Shown: piece after piece, positions 42,248 to 52,802 of the stretch
Position numbering within the stretch: position 1 is the stretch's first letter
How the letters are laid out: each line of letters begins with the position of its first letter
NCBI RefSeq assembly: GCF_018688495.1
Contig: NZ_CP061320.1
Span: forward strand, 1,336,586 to 1,400,585
DNA from: Polynucleobacter sp. Adler-ghost
GTDB taxonomy: Bacteria; Pseudomonadota; Gammaproteobacteria; Burkholderiales; Burkholderiaceae
Direction: 5' to 3'
Length of the DNA: 64,000 bases
Translations under genes and position numbers: made by a program
Notes under the pieces: generated by a model
Seen by the model: only the letters and a program-made list of their open reading frames with translations
What the model was told of the DNA's origin: nothing
Databases searched by the model: none

Positions 42248-43129
42248 ATGAAAAGAGTTCCAAAAGATTGGCCCAATAGCGCCTATAGCCAGGAAGTTCA
42301 GGTTGGGGATTTATTTTGGCATGTGCAAATTGTAGGAAATTCACCAAGTCATCTGCTCTTGCTTCACGGCACTGGATCATCAACACATACTTGGGGACAA
42401 ATCTTCACAGAGCTATCAATGCATTACACCGTGATTGCAGTGGACCTGCCAGGTCATGGCTTTACAAAAAACTTAGGCAATAAAACACTTAGCCTGGATC
42501 AATTGGCTGACAGGCTTACAGACCTGAGGAAGGCTTTAAAGATTGATTATTTCGACAGCATTGTTGGGCACTCTGCTGGAGCAACGCTGGCCTTAAGTTA
42601 CGCACTAAAAAATAAACAGCCAAAGACAATTATTGGACTAAATCCCTCGCTTATTAGCTTGCCCAATTTTTACAACAAGTTCATAGCTCCGTTTCTCAAT
42701 CCCATTGTGACCTCATCATTTTTTACGGCCGTGTTATCCGACTTTCTACCAAAGACAAAGATGATTGATAGCCTATTGGATTCGACCAAATCAGTCCTTC
42801 CGCCTGAAAAAAGAGAGCGCTATAAAACACTCTTCAAAAGTGCAGATCACCTCAATGGTTCCATGAGCTTCATGGCTGGGGCGGATATCCCGAGCCTACT
42901 CAATCAGTGCAAGAAAATTAACTCTAGATTGACATTTATCGTCACAGAGGATGATGGGTGGATTCCGATGAAGCAACTCTGTGAGGTGATTAGAAAAGAC
43001 TTTATCAATCCTCATATCCTAGAGAAAAAGGGTGGGCATTTATTTCATGAGGAATCAGAAAAACAAGCGCTTGAATTAATTATGGGCGCACTAACAGAAG
43101 AAGAGGTAAAGGATGTTCACGCTGACTAA
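42248..43129 (+). CDS. bchO: Alpha/beta hydrolase BchO, Mg-chelatase-associated
   Basis: The alpha/beta-hydrolase fold shows LLLLHGTGSSTHTWG (oxyanion region), VDLPGHG, and the nucleophile elbow VGHSAGATLA, followed by a late His in KKGGHLFHEE. BchO accompanies bchID in purple bacteria; its exact reaction is not firmly known. The MKRVPKDWPNSAYS beginning fits the family, so I start at ATG 42248 (293 aa); ATG 42245 is adjacent. A 20-residue upstream extension from ATG 42185 would run through the crtE promoter and is less likely. Confidence 0.88.
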   Translation: MKRVPKDWPNSAYSQEVQVGDLFWHVQIVGNSPSHLLLLHGTGSSTHTWGQIFTELSMHYTVIAVDLPGHGFTKNLGNKTLSLDQLADRLTDLRKALKIDYFDSIVGHSAGATLALSYALKNKQPKTIIGLNPSLISLPNFYNKFIAPFLNPIVTSSFFTAVLSDFLPKTKMIDSLLDSTKSVLPPEKRERYKTLFKSADHLNGSMSFMAGADIPSLLNQCKKINSRLTFIVTEDDGWIPMKQLCEVIRKDFINPHILEKKGGHLFHEESEKQALELIMGALTEEEVKDVHAD

Positions 43130-43235
43130 TGTTGGACTATGCCTAGGTGCTGCAATAGGACTAGGACTTTTTATGAATGCTTACCTTAAAGGCAAGAAAG
43201 TCTTGAGTAAGCTTTCTCAAAAGAAACCTTATTGA
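43113..43235 (+). CDS. Possible 40-aa membrane peptide after bchO
   Basis: Read by hand: ATG 43113 is preceded by AAGAGGTAAAGG and encodes MFTLTNVGLCLGAAIGLGLF, then MNAYLKGKKVLSKLSQKKPY. It has one Gly/Ala-rich hydrophobic helix with a strongly basic tail. It overlaps the end of bchO by 17 bp and the end of bchD (opposite strand) by 7 bp. There is no recognised family. It may be a coupled small membrane protein or chance. Confidence 0.4.
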   Translation: MFTLTNVGLCLGAAIGLGLFMNAYLKGKKVLSKLSQKKPY

Positions 43236-45040
43236 ACACTCGCAAGCTGTATAGCTGCATGCGAGATCATCTTGCCCGAGCCGTTATAGGGTAGAGCTAA
43301 ATATTGTGCAGCCATCATGTCAGAAAGCTCTTGCGCCAAGACTTCAGGCTGAGGCGAGGTATCAACAAACAAAACGCAGTGATTTTTTAATCTCAGCTCT
43401 TTAGCCGCTAACAGGGCATCACTGTGAGCCTCAGATCTACCGCCCACTCCCTTGAGATTCACGTTTGCTTTGCCGTCACTCAGGATGACAATGATGGGGG
43501 TTAAGCCTTTTCTCTTCAGCACTATAGCCATTTCATTTGCCGCTCTAAAGCCCGCTGCCAGAGGGGTGCCTCCACCGCCTGGGAGTGTCGCCAGGTTTCT
43601 TTTTGCCCTCACAAGTGATCGAGTCGGCGGCAGAATTAACTCCGCTTTAGAGCCTCTCATCGACAGCATGGCCACTTCATCACGACGAATATAGCATTGC
43701 GCCAGGAGCTGCTCCAAGGCCCCTTTTGCCTCAGCTAGGCGCTGTGTCGCAGAAGATCCTGATGCATCGACTAAAAAAATGGTGACCGTTCCCCGTCTTT
43801 TTAGATACTGTTTTATATGTAAATCTTCAGACCGAAAATCGATTTTATTTTTTCCGGAACTATATTGCTGTGAGCTGACCTGTCTCTCGCGCAAACGCTG
43901 CCAAGGAATCGCAGCTCGAATGCTCTTTAATACATCCAAGCGCCGGCCACCTCCTGGTTGACCCTTGCGTGAACTCATTGGTCTCCCACTGATAAAGCTA
44001 TTTTGAGACTCGCCAGATTTTCCAGAAATATGCGATGCTGCATTAGTCGAACGAGCGCCTTGTTTAGACTGAGCCAGGAAATCCTTGGGGACAGATGCCT
44101 TAGCCGCAGCAACTACGATATCTTCCAGCTCTTCCTGAGATGGTGGCTGGGGATTGGATTGCTGATCTTCAAGCTCTTGATTGTTGTCTACATCCTCTTC
44201 AGGACGATTACTTTCTGGATTCTGAGAATGACTCTCTTCATCTTTGGGGTTTTCTCCATCATCTTGATTTGGCTGCTCTGCCTCTGGTGGTGCATGTAGT
44301 ATTTTGGAAAAGGTATAGACCAAGCGCGCTGCATCAACGACCTCATCTTGGCCAACCTCCTGTAAACCGCGCAATGCTGCCAATGTCTTAGCAGTCTCCA
44401 CTGCAAATTGGTTGGCCCTAAAAGAGCCAATACCAATCTTGAGGGCTGATTTAGTCAATACCTCGATGAAATCAATACTACAAACTACTCGGGGTAATAA
44501 TGTTTTGGCGCTCTGAATGTCATCCGCATGAATCGCTAAATTTTGTTTCATGTCAGCGAGAGAAAATTGATCGAGATAGACTTCAAAAGCAAGTCTATCC
44601 ATCATCCTAGGGCTAAACCTATCGCCCGCAGCTTCTGATTCATCTAGGGCGATTACTCCAAATTCAGAACCCTGCAAATTGCCGCTATCCAATGCTTGCG
44701 AGATTAACGCTAGCACCTGAGTATCCATGCGCTCAGCCATTGATAACAATAAGAAGTTGCCTTGAGCCTTCTCTAAAAGTCCTTGACTAAGTGCTAAGGA
44801 ACCTTGATTGAGAGTAGCTTCAATATCTAAGGAGCCCATTAATTGCTCTGCCACTAGGTTGGCAGGCGCCTTGATTAAGCGAGCTGTCGGGGCACAGAGA
44901 TCTGAGAAATAACTAAGCCATGCCTCTCTCACCGGACCAAACTGACCCTTGAGGCAGATACCCTTAAGCCCCCGAGGATTAATCGCTACTAGTGCAGCAA
45001 CTATATTTGCATCAAACCACGCTACTTGATCTGAATTCAC
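43229..45040 (-). CDS. bchD: Magnesium chelatase subunit D
   Basis: BchD forms the double-hexamer motor with BchI for Mg insertion. The 603-aa protein has a degenerate AAA+ N-terminus, an acidic, Pro/Asn/Gln-rich linker (about 255-305) and a C-terminal von Willebrand A domain with MIDAS motif FLVDASGSSA and the later LSDGKANV. Its ATG overlaps the bchI stop (ATGA). Confidence 0.96.
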   Translation of the reverse strand: MNSDQVAWFDANIVAALVAINPRGLKGICLKGQFGPVREAWLSYFSDLCAPTARLIKAPANLVAEQLMGSLDIEATLNQGSLALSQGLLEKAQGNFLLLSMAERMDTQVLALISQALDSGNLQGSEFGVIALDESEAAGDRFSPRMMDRLAFEVYLDQFSLADMKQNLAIHADDIQSAKTLLPRVVCSIDFIEVLTKSALKIGIGSFRANQFAVETAKTLAALRGLQEVGQDEVVDAARLVYTFSKILHAPPEAEQPNQDDGENPKDEESHSQNPESNRPEEDVDNNQELEDQQSNPQPPSQEELEDIVVAAAKASVPKDFLAQSKQGARSTNAASHISGKSGESQNSFISGRPMSSRKGQPGGGRRLDVLKSIRAAIPWQRLRERQVSSQQYSSGKNKIDFRSEDLHIKQYLKRRGTVTIFLVDASGSSATQRLAEAKGALEQLLAQCYIRRDEVAMLSMRGSKAELILPPTRSLVRAKRNLATLPGGGGTPLAAGFRAANEMAIVLKRKGLTPIIVILSDGKANVNLKGVGGRSEAHSDALLAAKELRLKNHCVLFVDTSPQPEVLAQELSDMMAAQYLALPYNGSGKMISHAAIQLASVQ

Positions 45041-46071
45041 TTCGATGTATCGGCAAAGAATTCTTGCATTGCACGTTCAATGCGCACATTAGAGCTGCTG
45101 TCATCTAGTGGATTACGGCGTAGACGATGGCCTAGTGCAATAGGAGCAATTTTCTTTAAGTGCTCTAAGTTTGCTTTTTTCTTGCCCTCGAATGCGGCAA
45201 GTGCCCTTACCGCCCTCAACACAGTCAGCTCACCTCTTAAGCCATCTGTACCCAAGTGTGCGCAAAGCTTGGTTGCTAGCTCCAGAAGGCTGTCATCAAC
45301 CTCAACTTTATCCAGCATTTTTTTGGACTTACTAATTTTTTTCTTAAGCTCTAACTCTTCTGCTTGGCATTGAGCAATAAATTGTGCGGGATCACGCTCA
45401 AACTCATCACGTTTTTTAATAATCGATACCCGCTCTTTAAAGTCTGCAGGGGTTCGCACTTCAATTGATAATCCAAAACGATCTAGCATCTGGGGGCGAA
45501 GTTCGCCCTCTTCAGGGTTACCACTTCCAATCAAAACAAATCGTGCTGGGTGCCGAATACTCAAGCCCTCGCGCTCAATAATATTTTCTCCAGAGGCAGC
45601 AACATCAATGAGTAGATCCACCAAGTGGTCCTCGAGCAAGTTGACTTCATCAATATAAAGATAGCCACGGTTTGCTTTAGCCAGCAGACCCGGCTCAAAT
45701 GACTTGATTCCTTGTGTCAGCGCTTTTTCAATATCTAAGGCGCCAACTACTCTATCTTCAGTTGCCCCCAAGGGGAGATCAACTACGGGTACGGGAATTA
45801 GCTGTGATGTGAGCTTTTGCCCGCTTGCTTTTTTAGCCAAGCAGTCTGTACAAAGATTAGTGGAGTCTGGATCACAGTGATAGTGGCAAGCAGCAACCGA
45901 CTTCATTTCCGGGAGCAAGGAAGCTAAGGAGCGAATGGTAGTAGATTTTCCTGTACCGCGATCTCCAAAAATAAGTACTCCACCAATTGAAGGGTCGATC
46001 GTACAGAGTATGATGGCAAGCTTCATTTCAGCTTGTGAGACTATTGCTGTGAACGGAAAATTAAGGGCCAT
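45037..46071 (-). CDS. bchI: Magnesium chelatase ATPase subunit I
   Basis: BchI is the AAA+ ATPase of Mg-chelatase. The Walker A motif GDRGTGKSTTIRSL (about 37-50), Walker B YLYIDEVNLLEDHLVDLLID and the sensor GSGNPEEGELRPQMLDRFGL are all present in the 344-aa product. It is the first gene of the bchID operon. No exact TGT-N12-ACA site is found in the 226 bp before it, unlike the other bch operons here. Confidence 0.98.
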   Translation of the reverse strand: MALNFPFTAIVSQAEMKLAIILCTIDPSIGGVLIFGDRGTGKSTTIRSLASLLPEMKSVAACHYHCDPDSTNLCTDCLAKKASGQKLTSQLIPVPVVDLPLGATEDRVVGALDIEKALTQGIKSFEPGLLAKANRGYLYIDEVNLLEDHLVDLLIDVAASGENIIEREGLSIRHPARFVLIGSGNPEEGELRPQMLDRFGLSIEVRTPADFKERVSIIKKRDEFERDPAQFIAQCQAEELELKKKISKSKKMLDKVEVDDSLLELATKLCAHLGTDGLRGELTVLRAVRALAAFEGKKKANLEHLKKIAPIALGHRLRRNPLDDSSSNVRIERAMQEFFADTSK

Positions 46072-46297
46072 CGTTATTCCAGGGCAGTTTAGTATTGAGT
46101 TTTAATTTTACTTAGATTAGTGTAACTAAAAGTGTGCGGAACCTCTCAATATTTGAGGGTTTTCATATAGTTAGCATCAGAAATAAACGCGCTTAGCCTA
46201 TTCCTGCAACTGAAAGCCTCATTTCTAGGGACTTATCCTCCCCATTACCGATACCCTAAAGTGCACCCAGCACAATGCATCAATAAAAGAACTCTCA
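46072..46297. other. Divergent intergenic region bchI / ABC exporter
   Basis: The 226 bp hold an imperfect hairpin, CTCTCAA and TTGAGGG, near 46144-46160 followed by TTTT on the plus strand, and a TTAC-N10-GTAA inverted element near 46119-46136. I saw no PpsR consensus dyad and no clear gene. Confidence 0.5.
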
Positions 46298-48067
46298 ATG
46301 CCTGAAAACGAAATGCCAGCTAGCAATAAGCTAAAAGCCTTAAAAACGCTTTTACCATTTATAAAACCCTATAAAAGACAGCTTTTATTAGCAGCAATTA
46401 GCTTAATTCTTGCCGCTGGGGCAACTCTAGTCATTCCGCTGTGCTTTAGAACCATCATTGACCAAGGCTTTAGTGAGGCAAGCCAAACCCAAATAAACCG
46501 CACTTTTATTAATTTATTTGGGGCGGCAGTCGTCTTGGCATTTGCTAGCTCTCTGCGCTATTACATCGTCTCATGGCTCGGAGAAAGAATCACTTGTGAT
46601 ATCCGAAAAAAAGTCTACTCCCATATCATTTCTCAAAGTCCTGAGTTTTTTGAAACCCAGCAAAGTGGTGAAATCCTGTCACGAATCAATAATGACACCA
46701 CCATCATTCAAATCTTGCTAGGTACCAGCATTTCAATGGCATTAAGAAATCTATTTCTGTTGCTTGGCGGCATGGCGATGATGTTCATTACCAGTATTGA
46801 GCTATCCCTACTGATTTTATTAACTCTCTTACTTACGGTCATTCCCATCGTTTTGATGGGAAAGAAAGTTAGACAACTTTCTAGAAACTCTCAAGACAAA
46901 ATCGCCCTGACGTCCGCAATCGCTGGAGAAAAGATTAATGCAATCTTTACGGTGCAATCTTTTGCAAATGAAGAAAAAGAAATTAAAGTCTTCAATGAAT
47001 CAATTGAAAAATCATTTTTAGCGTCAAAAAATCGTAGTGCTGCACGTGGAAAACTGACTTTTGTTGCCATCCTTTTAGGATTTACTAGCATTATCTTAGT
47101 GCTATGGCTGGGCGCCTATGCCGTCAGCAATCAGGAGATATCTGGCGGTCAACTCACTCAGTTTTTTCTTTATGCGGTCATTGTCGCCGGTGCTATAGCG
47201 GCACTATCTGAAGTTCTCGGAGATACTCAAAGGGCGATGGGGGCGGGAGAGCGACTGCTAGAGCTTTTGAACTCTCAGTCCAAGGTGGTGAACCCATTAA
47301 CACCCCATATCAGGACTCAGAGTGCAGATAAAGCCATTCATGTTCAGATCGAGAACCTCAGCTTTGCTTATTCATCAAACCCCAATCTCGTGCTCTCTGA
47401 TATCAATCTGTCAATTAAGGCGGGTGAGAAAATTGCTCTAGTGGGCCCTTCAGGGTCTGGAAAAACAACCCTCTTTAAATTAATACAACGCTTCTATGAT
47501 CCCCAATCGGGTTGCATCAAATTTGATCATGTTGATATTAAAGAATTTAAGTTAGCGGATTTGAGAAGATTAATTGGTGTTGTGCCACAGGACATCAGTA
47601 TATTTTCTGAAAATGCACTTGAAAATATTCGCTATGGTAAAGAAGATGCGACTGATGATGAAGTACATGAGGCAGCTGTGCAAGCCGCTGTTGATGAATT
47701 CATTTCCAGGCTTCCAGAGCGCTATGAGTCCTTTTTGGGAGATCGAGGGGTCAGATTATCGGGAGGGCAAAAACAGCGTATAGCCATAGCCAGAGCGCTA
47801 CTTAAAAATCCTCCATTACTACTTTTAGATGAAGCAACGAGTTCCTTAGATGCAGAATCAGAGAGGCTTGTCCAACAAGCTCTTGAAATTGCCATGAAAG
47901 GAAGAACTACTATTGTGATTGCGCATAGACTCTCTACCGTTAAACAGGCAGATCGAATTATTGTGATGGAACATGGTCGAATTATTGAGACTGGCAACCA
48001 TGCAAGTTTGATAGCCCAATCAGGACTGTACTCACAGCTAGCAAAATTACAATTTACGGATTTGTAA
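46298..48067 (+). CDS. ABC exporter, permease fused to ATPase (MsbA-like)
   Basis: The 589-aa half-transporter has an N-terminal domain of about six membrane helices (about 25-310) and a C-terminal ATPase with Walker A LVGPSGSGKTTLFKL, Q-loop VVPQDISIFSENALENIRYG, signature LSGGQKQRIAIARALL, Walker B LLLLDEATSSLD and switch IAHRLST. The family exports lipids, peptides or drugs; the substrate here is unknown. It is transcribed away from bchI and is probably outside the photosynthesis cluster proper. Confidence 0.93.
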   Translation: MPENEMPASNKLKALKTLLPFIKPYKRQLLLAAISLILAAGATLVIPLCFRTIIDQGFSEASQTQINRTFINLFGAAVVLAFASSLRYYIVSWLGERITCDIRKKVYSHIISQSPEFFETQQSGEILSRINNDTTIIQILLGTSISMALRNLFLLLGGMAMMFITSIELSLLILLTLLLTVIPIVLMGKKVRQLSRNSQDKIALTSAIAGEKINAIFTVQSFANEEKEIKVFNESIEKSFLASKNRSAARGKLTFVAILLGFTSIILVLWLGAYAVSNQEISGGQLTQFFLYAVIVAGAIAALSEVLGDTQRAMGAGERLLELLNSQSKVVNPLTPHIRTQSADKAIHVQIENLSFAYSSNPNLVLSDINLSIKAGEKIALVGPSGSGKTTLFKLIQRFYDPQSGCIKFDHVDIKEFKLADLRRLIGVVPQDISIFSENALENIRYGKEDATDDEVHEAAVQAAVDEFISRLPERYESFLGDRGVRLSGGQKQRIAIARALLKNPPLLLLDEATSSLDAESERLVQQALEIAMKGRTTIVIAHRLSTVKQADRIIVMEHGRIIETGNHASLIAQSGLYSQLAKLQFTDL

Positions 48068-48074
48068 TATCAGA

Positions 48075-48090
48075 GCCCGATAGAGGGCTA
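48075..48090 (+). terminator. Weak hairpin after the ABC exporter
   Basis: AGCCC and GGGCT separated by six bases lie 8 bp after the exporter stop and are followed by ACTCTTT. The T-run is short, so the call is tentative. Confidence 0.35.
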
Positions 48091-48100
48091 CTCTTTACGC

Positions 48101-48232
48101 TCAGAAATTGAGTTTAGATACAAACCAAACGCAAGCAGCGATCGTTGAGAAAATGCCTGTAAATATCAAGATGCCTGTAAGGTAAATATTTCTTGATTTA
48201 TCGCGTATCAAGCTGATGCGTTTTTGATTCAT
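48101..48232 (-). CDS. Possible 43-aa membrane peptide
   Basis: Read by hand from ATG 48232: a basic N-terminus (MNQKRISLIRDKSRN) is followed by one hydrophobic helix (IYLTGILIFTGIFSTIAACV) and WFVSKLNF. Ribosome-binding sequence is weak (GTGGG). The pattern fits a small membrane protein, but no family is recognised and it may be chance in this 257-bp gap. Confidence 0.35.
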   Translation of the reverse strand: MNQKRISLIRDKSRNIYLTGILIFTGIFSTIAACVWFVSKLNF

Positions 48233-48324
48233 TCTTATGCCCACAGGTTCTATTAGTTAATGCATATTAATGCATTTAGCTGAATGACGCAGGCGCCTAG
48301 ATCACATCTCTGAAAAACTGCTCA

Positions 48325-48735
48325 CTAATTCAGCTTCTTACCTTCGCCGCGTAAGGCCAATAGCAGAGGGTGCCCAACTGGAAAATTAACCTCATCTATG
48401 GCAGCACTCACCTCAGGTAAGCCCTTGAATAATTCTTTATCGCCTTGAAACACCATGGTCCACTTTTCAAAGTTTCTAGCGTCAATACTTTTCTTCTCTA
48501 TCAATCGAATATTTTTATGGCGATCATCTTTTTGTATTTTTTCCCATAATGCATGAATCACATCCTCGGGACCCTCAATCACCTGACCAAATTGATTATT
48601 TTCGTAAATGAGTGCGCCAGTAATTTCTAATCTGAGATTTCTTAAATAGGAGTGATAGAGAAGCCGCATGAGACCTAAAAAGGACATTCCCTGAGCGGGC
48701 TCACTGACATAGGTTAATTCCATGAGTTTTGACAT
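48325..48735 (-). CDS. Stand-alone BLUF-domain blue-light photoreceptor
   Basis: BLUF proteins bind FAD and sense blue light. All key positions of the AppA BLUF domain are kept with a constant offset of 12: Tyr9, Asn33, Gln51 (in FGQVIEGP), Trp92 and Met94 (in EKWTM). The fold signatures RLEITGALIY and DDRHKNIRLIEKKSI also match. The 136-aa protein has no output domain, so it must act through a partner. ATG 48735 is used; GTG 48738 precedes it. Proximity to the photosynthesis cluster suggests a light input, but this is inference. Confidence 0.92.
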   Translation of the reverse strand: MSKLMELTYVSEPAQGMSFLGLMRLLYHSYLRNLRLEITGALIYENNQFGQVIEGPEDVIHALWEKIQKDDRHKNIRLIEKKSIDARNFEKWTMVFQGDKELFKGLPEVSAAIDEVNFPVGHPLLLALRGEGKKLN

Positions 48736-48828
48736 CACTCCATACTATGGAGGAATAATGATAGTTTCTGTAGGCATATACCCTAAAGTAGGTGCCCGAA
48801 AGATTTACATCTCCATTGCTGCCTTCGA

Positions 48829-49470
48829 TTAATCCCGAACTGTGATCAGGATTTCATTACGGCGCATGAAGGGTATAGACCAAGGAGGGTTATACCGGGC
48901 AAATTGTGGGTTGCCAATTGACTGCCATTGCTTACTTTTGATCCAAGCTTCCAATGCATTTGTTTTTTCAAGGACTTTCGCTTCATTATAAAAACCAGAA
49001 AAGGTAATTGCCGCGCGTCTTTGTGCGGGTAACTCCCGAATACTCACCAATGGATTTAATGGCTTGGGTAGTGTCGCCATAGTGTACTCAGAGGGCATTA
49101 CAAATGAGAATACCCATTGACTCACACCTTTCGCAGAATCCTTGCTAGCCTCAATACCTACTGGCACGGTCATCGCAATCTTAGTGCTTTGTGCTGTTTC
49201 AATCGCTACTGGAGCAGTCATGGATATTTTTTCACTAACTTGGTTCTGACCAAAAATGAAAGCTGCTATCAGACGAAATCCTTGACTGGAGGCTGTATCT
49301 AAATCACCCTCCACTTTGACCTCGGCAATCAACTGAGGAGCATAAGAACGAAGTTCAAAAGGTTCTGATTTTTCAATAATAGAAAATCGAGGTTCTTCAG
49401 TGGCCATTACAGTACTCGCAATCAATATGCTGGTCAGGAATACTAAGAGTCGGGAGATGGAAATGTTCAT
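48829..49470 (-). CDS. SOUL-family heme-binding protein, exported
   Basis: The 213-aa protein begins with a signal peptide (MNISISRLLVFLTSILIAS, cleavage near TVMA-TEEP). It contains SOUL motifs: FELRSYAPQLIAEV, a KISMTAPVAIE and KIAMTVPVGIE pair, and FSFVMPSEYTMATLPKPLNP. SOUL/HBP proteins bind tetrapyrroles. The close YNPPWSIPFMRRNEI C-terminus is also typical. It lies 10 bp downstream of ldcA on the same strand. The role is unproven. Confidence 0.88.
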   Translation of the reverse strand: MNISISRLLVFLTSILIASTVMATEEPRFSIIEKSEPFELRSYAPQLIAEVKVEGDLDTASSQGFRLIAAFIFGQNQVSEKISMTAPVAIETAQSTKIAMTVPVGIEASKDSAKGVSQWVFSFVMPSEYTMATLPKPLNPLVSIRELPAQRRAAITFSGFYNEAKVLEKTNALEAWIKSKQWQSIGNPQFARYNPPWSIPFMRRNEILITVRD

Positions 49471-49480
49471 GATTAATTAC

Positions 49481-51350
<1,870 letters not shown>

Positions 51351-51391
51351 GTTATGTTTTCTAAGTACTTAAAAATTACTTGATCCGACTC

Positions 51392-52045
51392 TTATCGGAT
51401 ACCAATGATCTTATGGGTTTGAACACTCAAACGCCACAAGGGGCGCTTCTGACAGAGGCGAACTGCCAATGCGAGGTTTTCTTGGAGATGTGGACCATCC
51501 ATCGCTTGCAAGAAACGGTTGCGATAATCCATCTTCTCAAACCGAGCTAATAAGGTTTCAATAGAAGTGTGTCCAGCTTGAGGTATTACCAACTTCATTT
51601 CATCAGCCTGCAACACAATTAGTTCAGAACCGGCTTTAGGACTGACACATACCCAATCAACCCCCTTAGGCACCTTGATTGTTCCATTCGTCTCAATGGC
51701 AATGGCAAAGCCCTTGGTATGCAAAGCATCGATCAAGGCAGCATCTAGTTGCAGTAGAGGCTCGCCACCCGTAAAGACGACGTAGCGTTGCTGTGGTCCT
51801 GCAGAAGTACTGCTCCATACTTCTTCAATGGTATCAGCCAATAGAGAGGCAGTTTCAAACTTTCCGCCACCAGCGCCATCACTTCCAACAAAGTCGGTAT
51901 CGCAAAATTGGCAAACCGCAGTAGCACGATCTTCTTCGCGACCGCTCCACAGATTGCAGCCAGAAAATCGGCAAAATACAGCCGCACGACCAGCGTGGGC
52001 GCCCTCACCCTGAAGGGTTGGAAAGAGTTCTTTTACGGTATACAT
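51392..52045 (-). CDS. queE: 7-carboxy-7-deazaguanine synthase
   Basis: QueE is a radical SAM enzyme that contracts the pterin ring to 7-carboxy-7-deazaguanine. The opening KELFPTLQGEGAHAGRAAVF and the CxxC-type cluster region with CNLWSGREEDRATAVCQFCD (a long first Cys spacing normal in this family), then VFTGGEPLLQ, are diagnostic. The length is 217 aa. Confidence 0.95.
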   Translation of the reverse strand: MYTVKELFPTLQGEGAHAGRAAVFCRFSGCNLWSGREEDRATAVCQFCDTDFVGSDGAGGGKFETASLLADTIEEVWSSTSAGPQQRYVVFTGGEPLLQLDAALIDALHTKGFAIAIETNGTIKVPKGVDWVCVSPKAGSELIVLQADEMKLVIPQAGHTSIETLLARFEKMDYRNRFLQAMDGPHLQENLALAVRLCQKRPLWRLSVQTHKIIGIR

Positions 52046-52073
52046 AGCTATGCCTCGATTTTAAGCGCTTTGC

Positions 52074-52802
52074 TTACTTCCAGGACACAAGCTCCCACTC
52101 TAAGTAATCTTCCCAAAGGGCACCCGCCCACGACATGCCACCCCATAAGTATTGTCCAGAGCTTCGTCTAATGACCCAGCGACCGATTTCTGGCGAAAGC
52201 CAGACGTCTTCTTGGCGATAATTAGCCACTCGTGAGAAGTCATTGCTAGTGAAATAAGGCGCCTCACTTTGATACTTCAAGACCGGAAATTGCCCTGCAG
52301 GAGTGCTGACACCCTCCCACCCTACTGCACTTATATTCAAGCCCCAGTAGTAATCATTGTCTGGATAAGCAAGCACCTGATAACGATTACGATAAAACCC
52401 AGACCATCCTGGAGCCAGTTGCTCAGGCCACAAAGGGATGGGCTGTAAAAACCGTTGAGGAGGATTCCAATGGGGATCTTGAACAATGTAGCCCCAAGGT
52501 TGCTGGATCTCATCCGGGAGCGGCCCAGCCTTCAGTCCACTGCGCTCAATCCGAACCTGAGGTCCAACCGAAACCACTTTCTCGGTAACGATATCCACTA
52601 GCTCTTGGTTAAACACATTGCGTACGTTATAGACCCACTGCTGACCAACTTGTGGCGACCTCACCTGAGGAGGGTTGATCGGTTGCGGTAAGGGTGTTGA
52701 AACTGGATAGGGCTGAGACGCAATACATGCCACCAGCAATGCTGGTGACAGCAGCACAACTAATCTACGTACGACACTTATTTGTAAGAGCTTAATTGCC
52801 AT
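52074..52802 (-). CDS. Putative lipoprotein of unknown function (paralogue A)
   Basis: The 242-aa protein has an N-terminal hydrophobic signal with lipobox LVAC at about residue 26, a Pro-rich stretch (STPLPQPINPPQVRSPQVG), then a domain beginning VGQQWVYNVRNVF. It shares with its neighbour at 52778 the pattern PQVGQ.W.Y..+N.F, PLWPEQL.P.W, GWE...PAG.F and P.IGRWV.R..SG. I do not recognise the family. The two genes overlap by 25 bp. Confidence 0.8.
   Translation of the reverse strand: MAIKLLQISVVRRLVVLLSPALLVACIASQPYPVSTPLPQPINPPQVRSPQVGQQWVYNVRNVFNQELVDIVTEKVVSVGPQVRIERSGLKAGPLPDEIQQPWGYIVQDPHWNPPQRFLQPIPLWPEQLAPGWSGFYRNRYQVLAYPDNDYYWGLNISAVGWEGVSTPAGQFPVLKYQSEAPYFTSNDFSRVANYRQEDVWLSPEIGRWVIRRSSGQYLWGGMSWAGALWEDYLEWELVSWK

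Noticed and set aside
43452-44391. Several plus-strand frames within bchD
   Set aside because: They are antisense shadows of a well-conserved gene with no ribosome-binding or family evidence.
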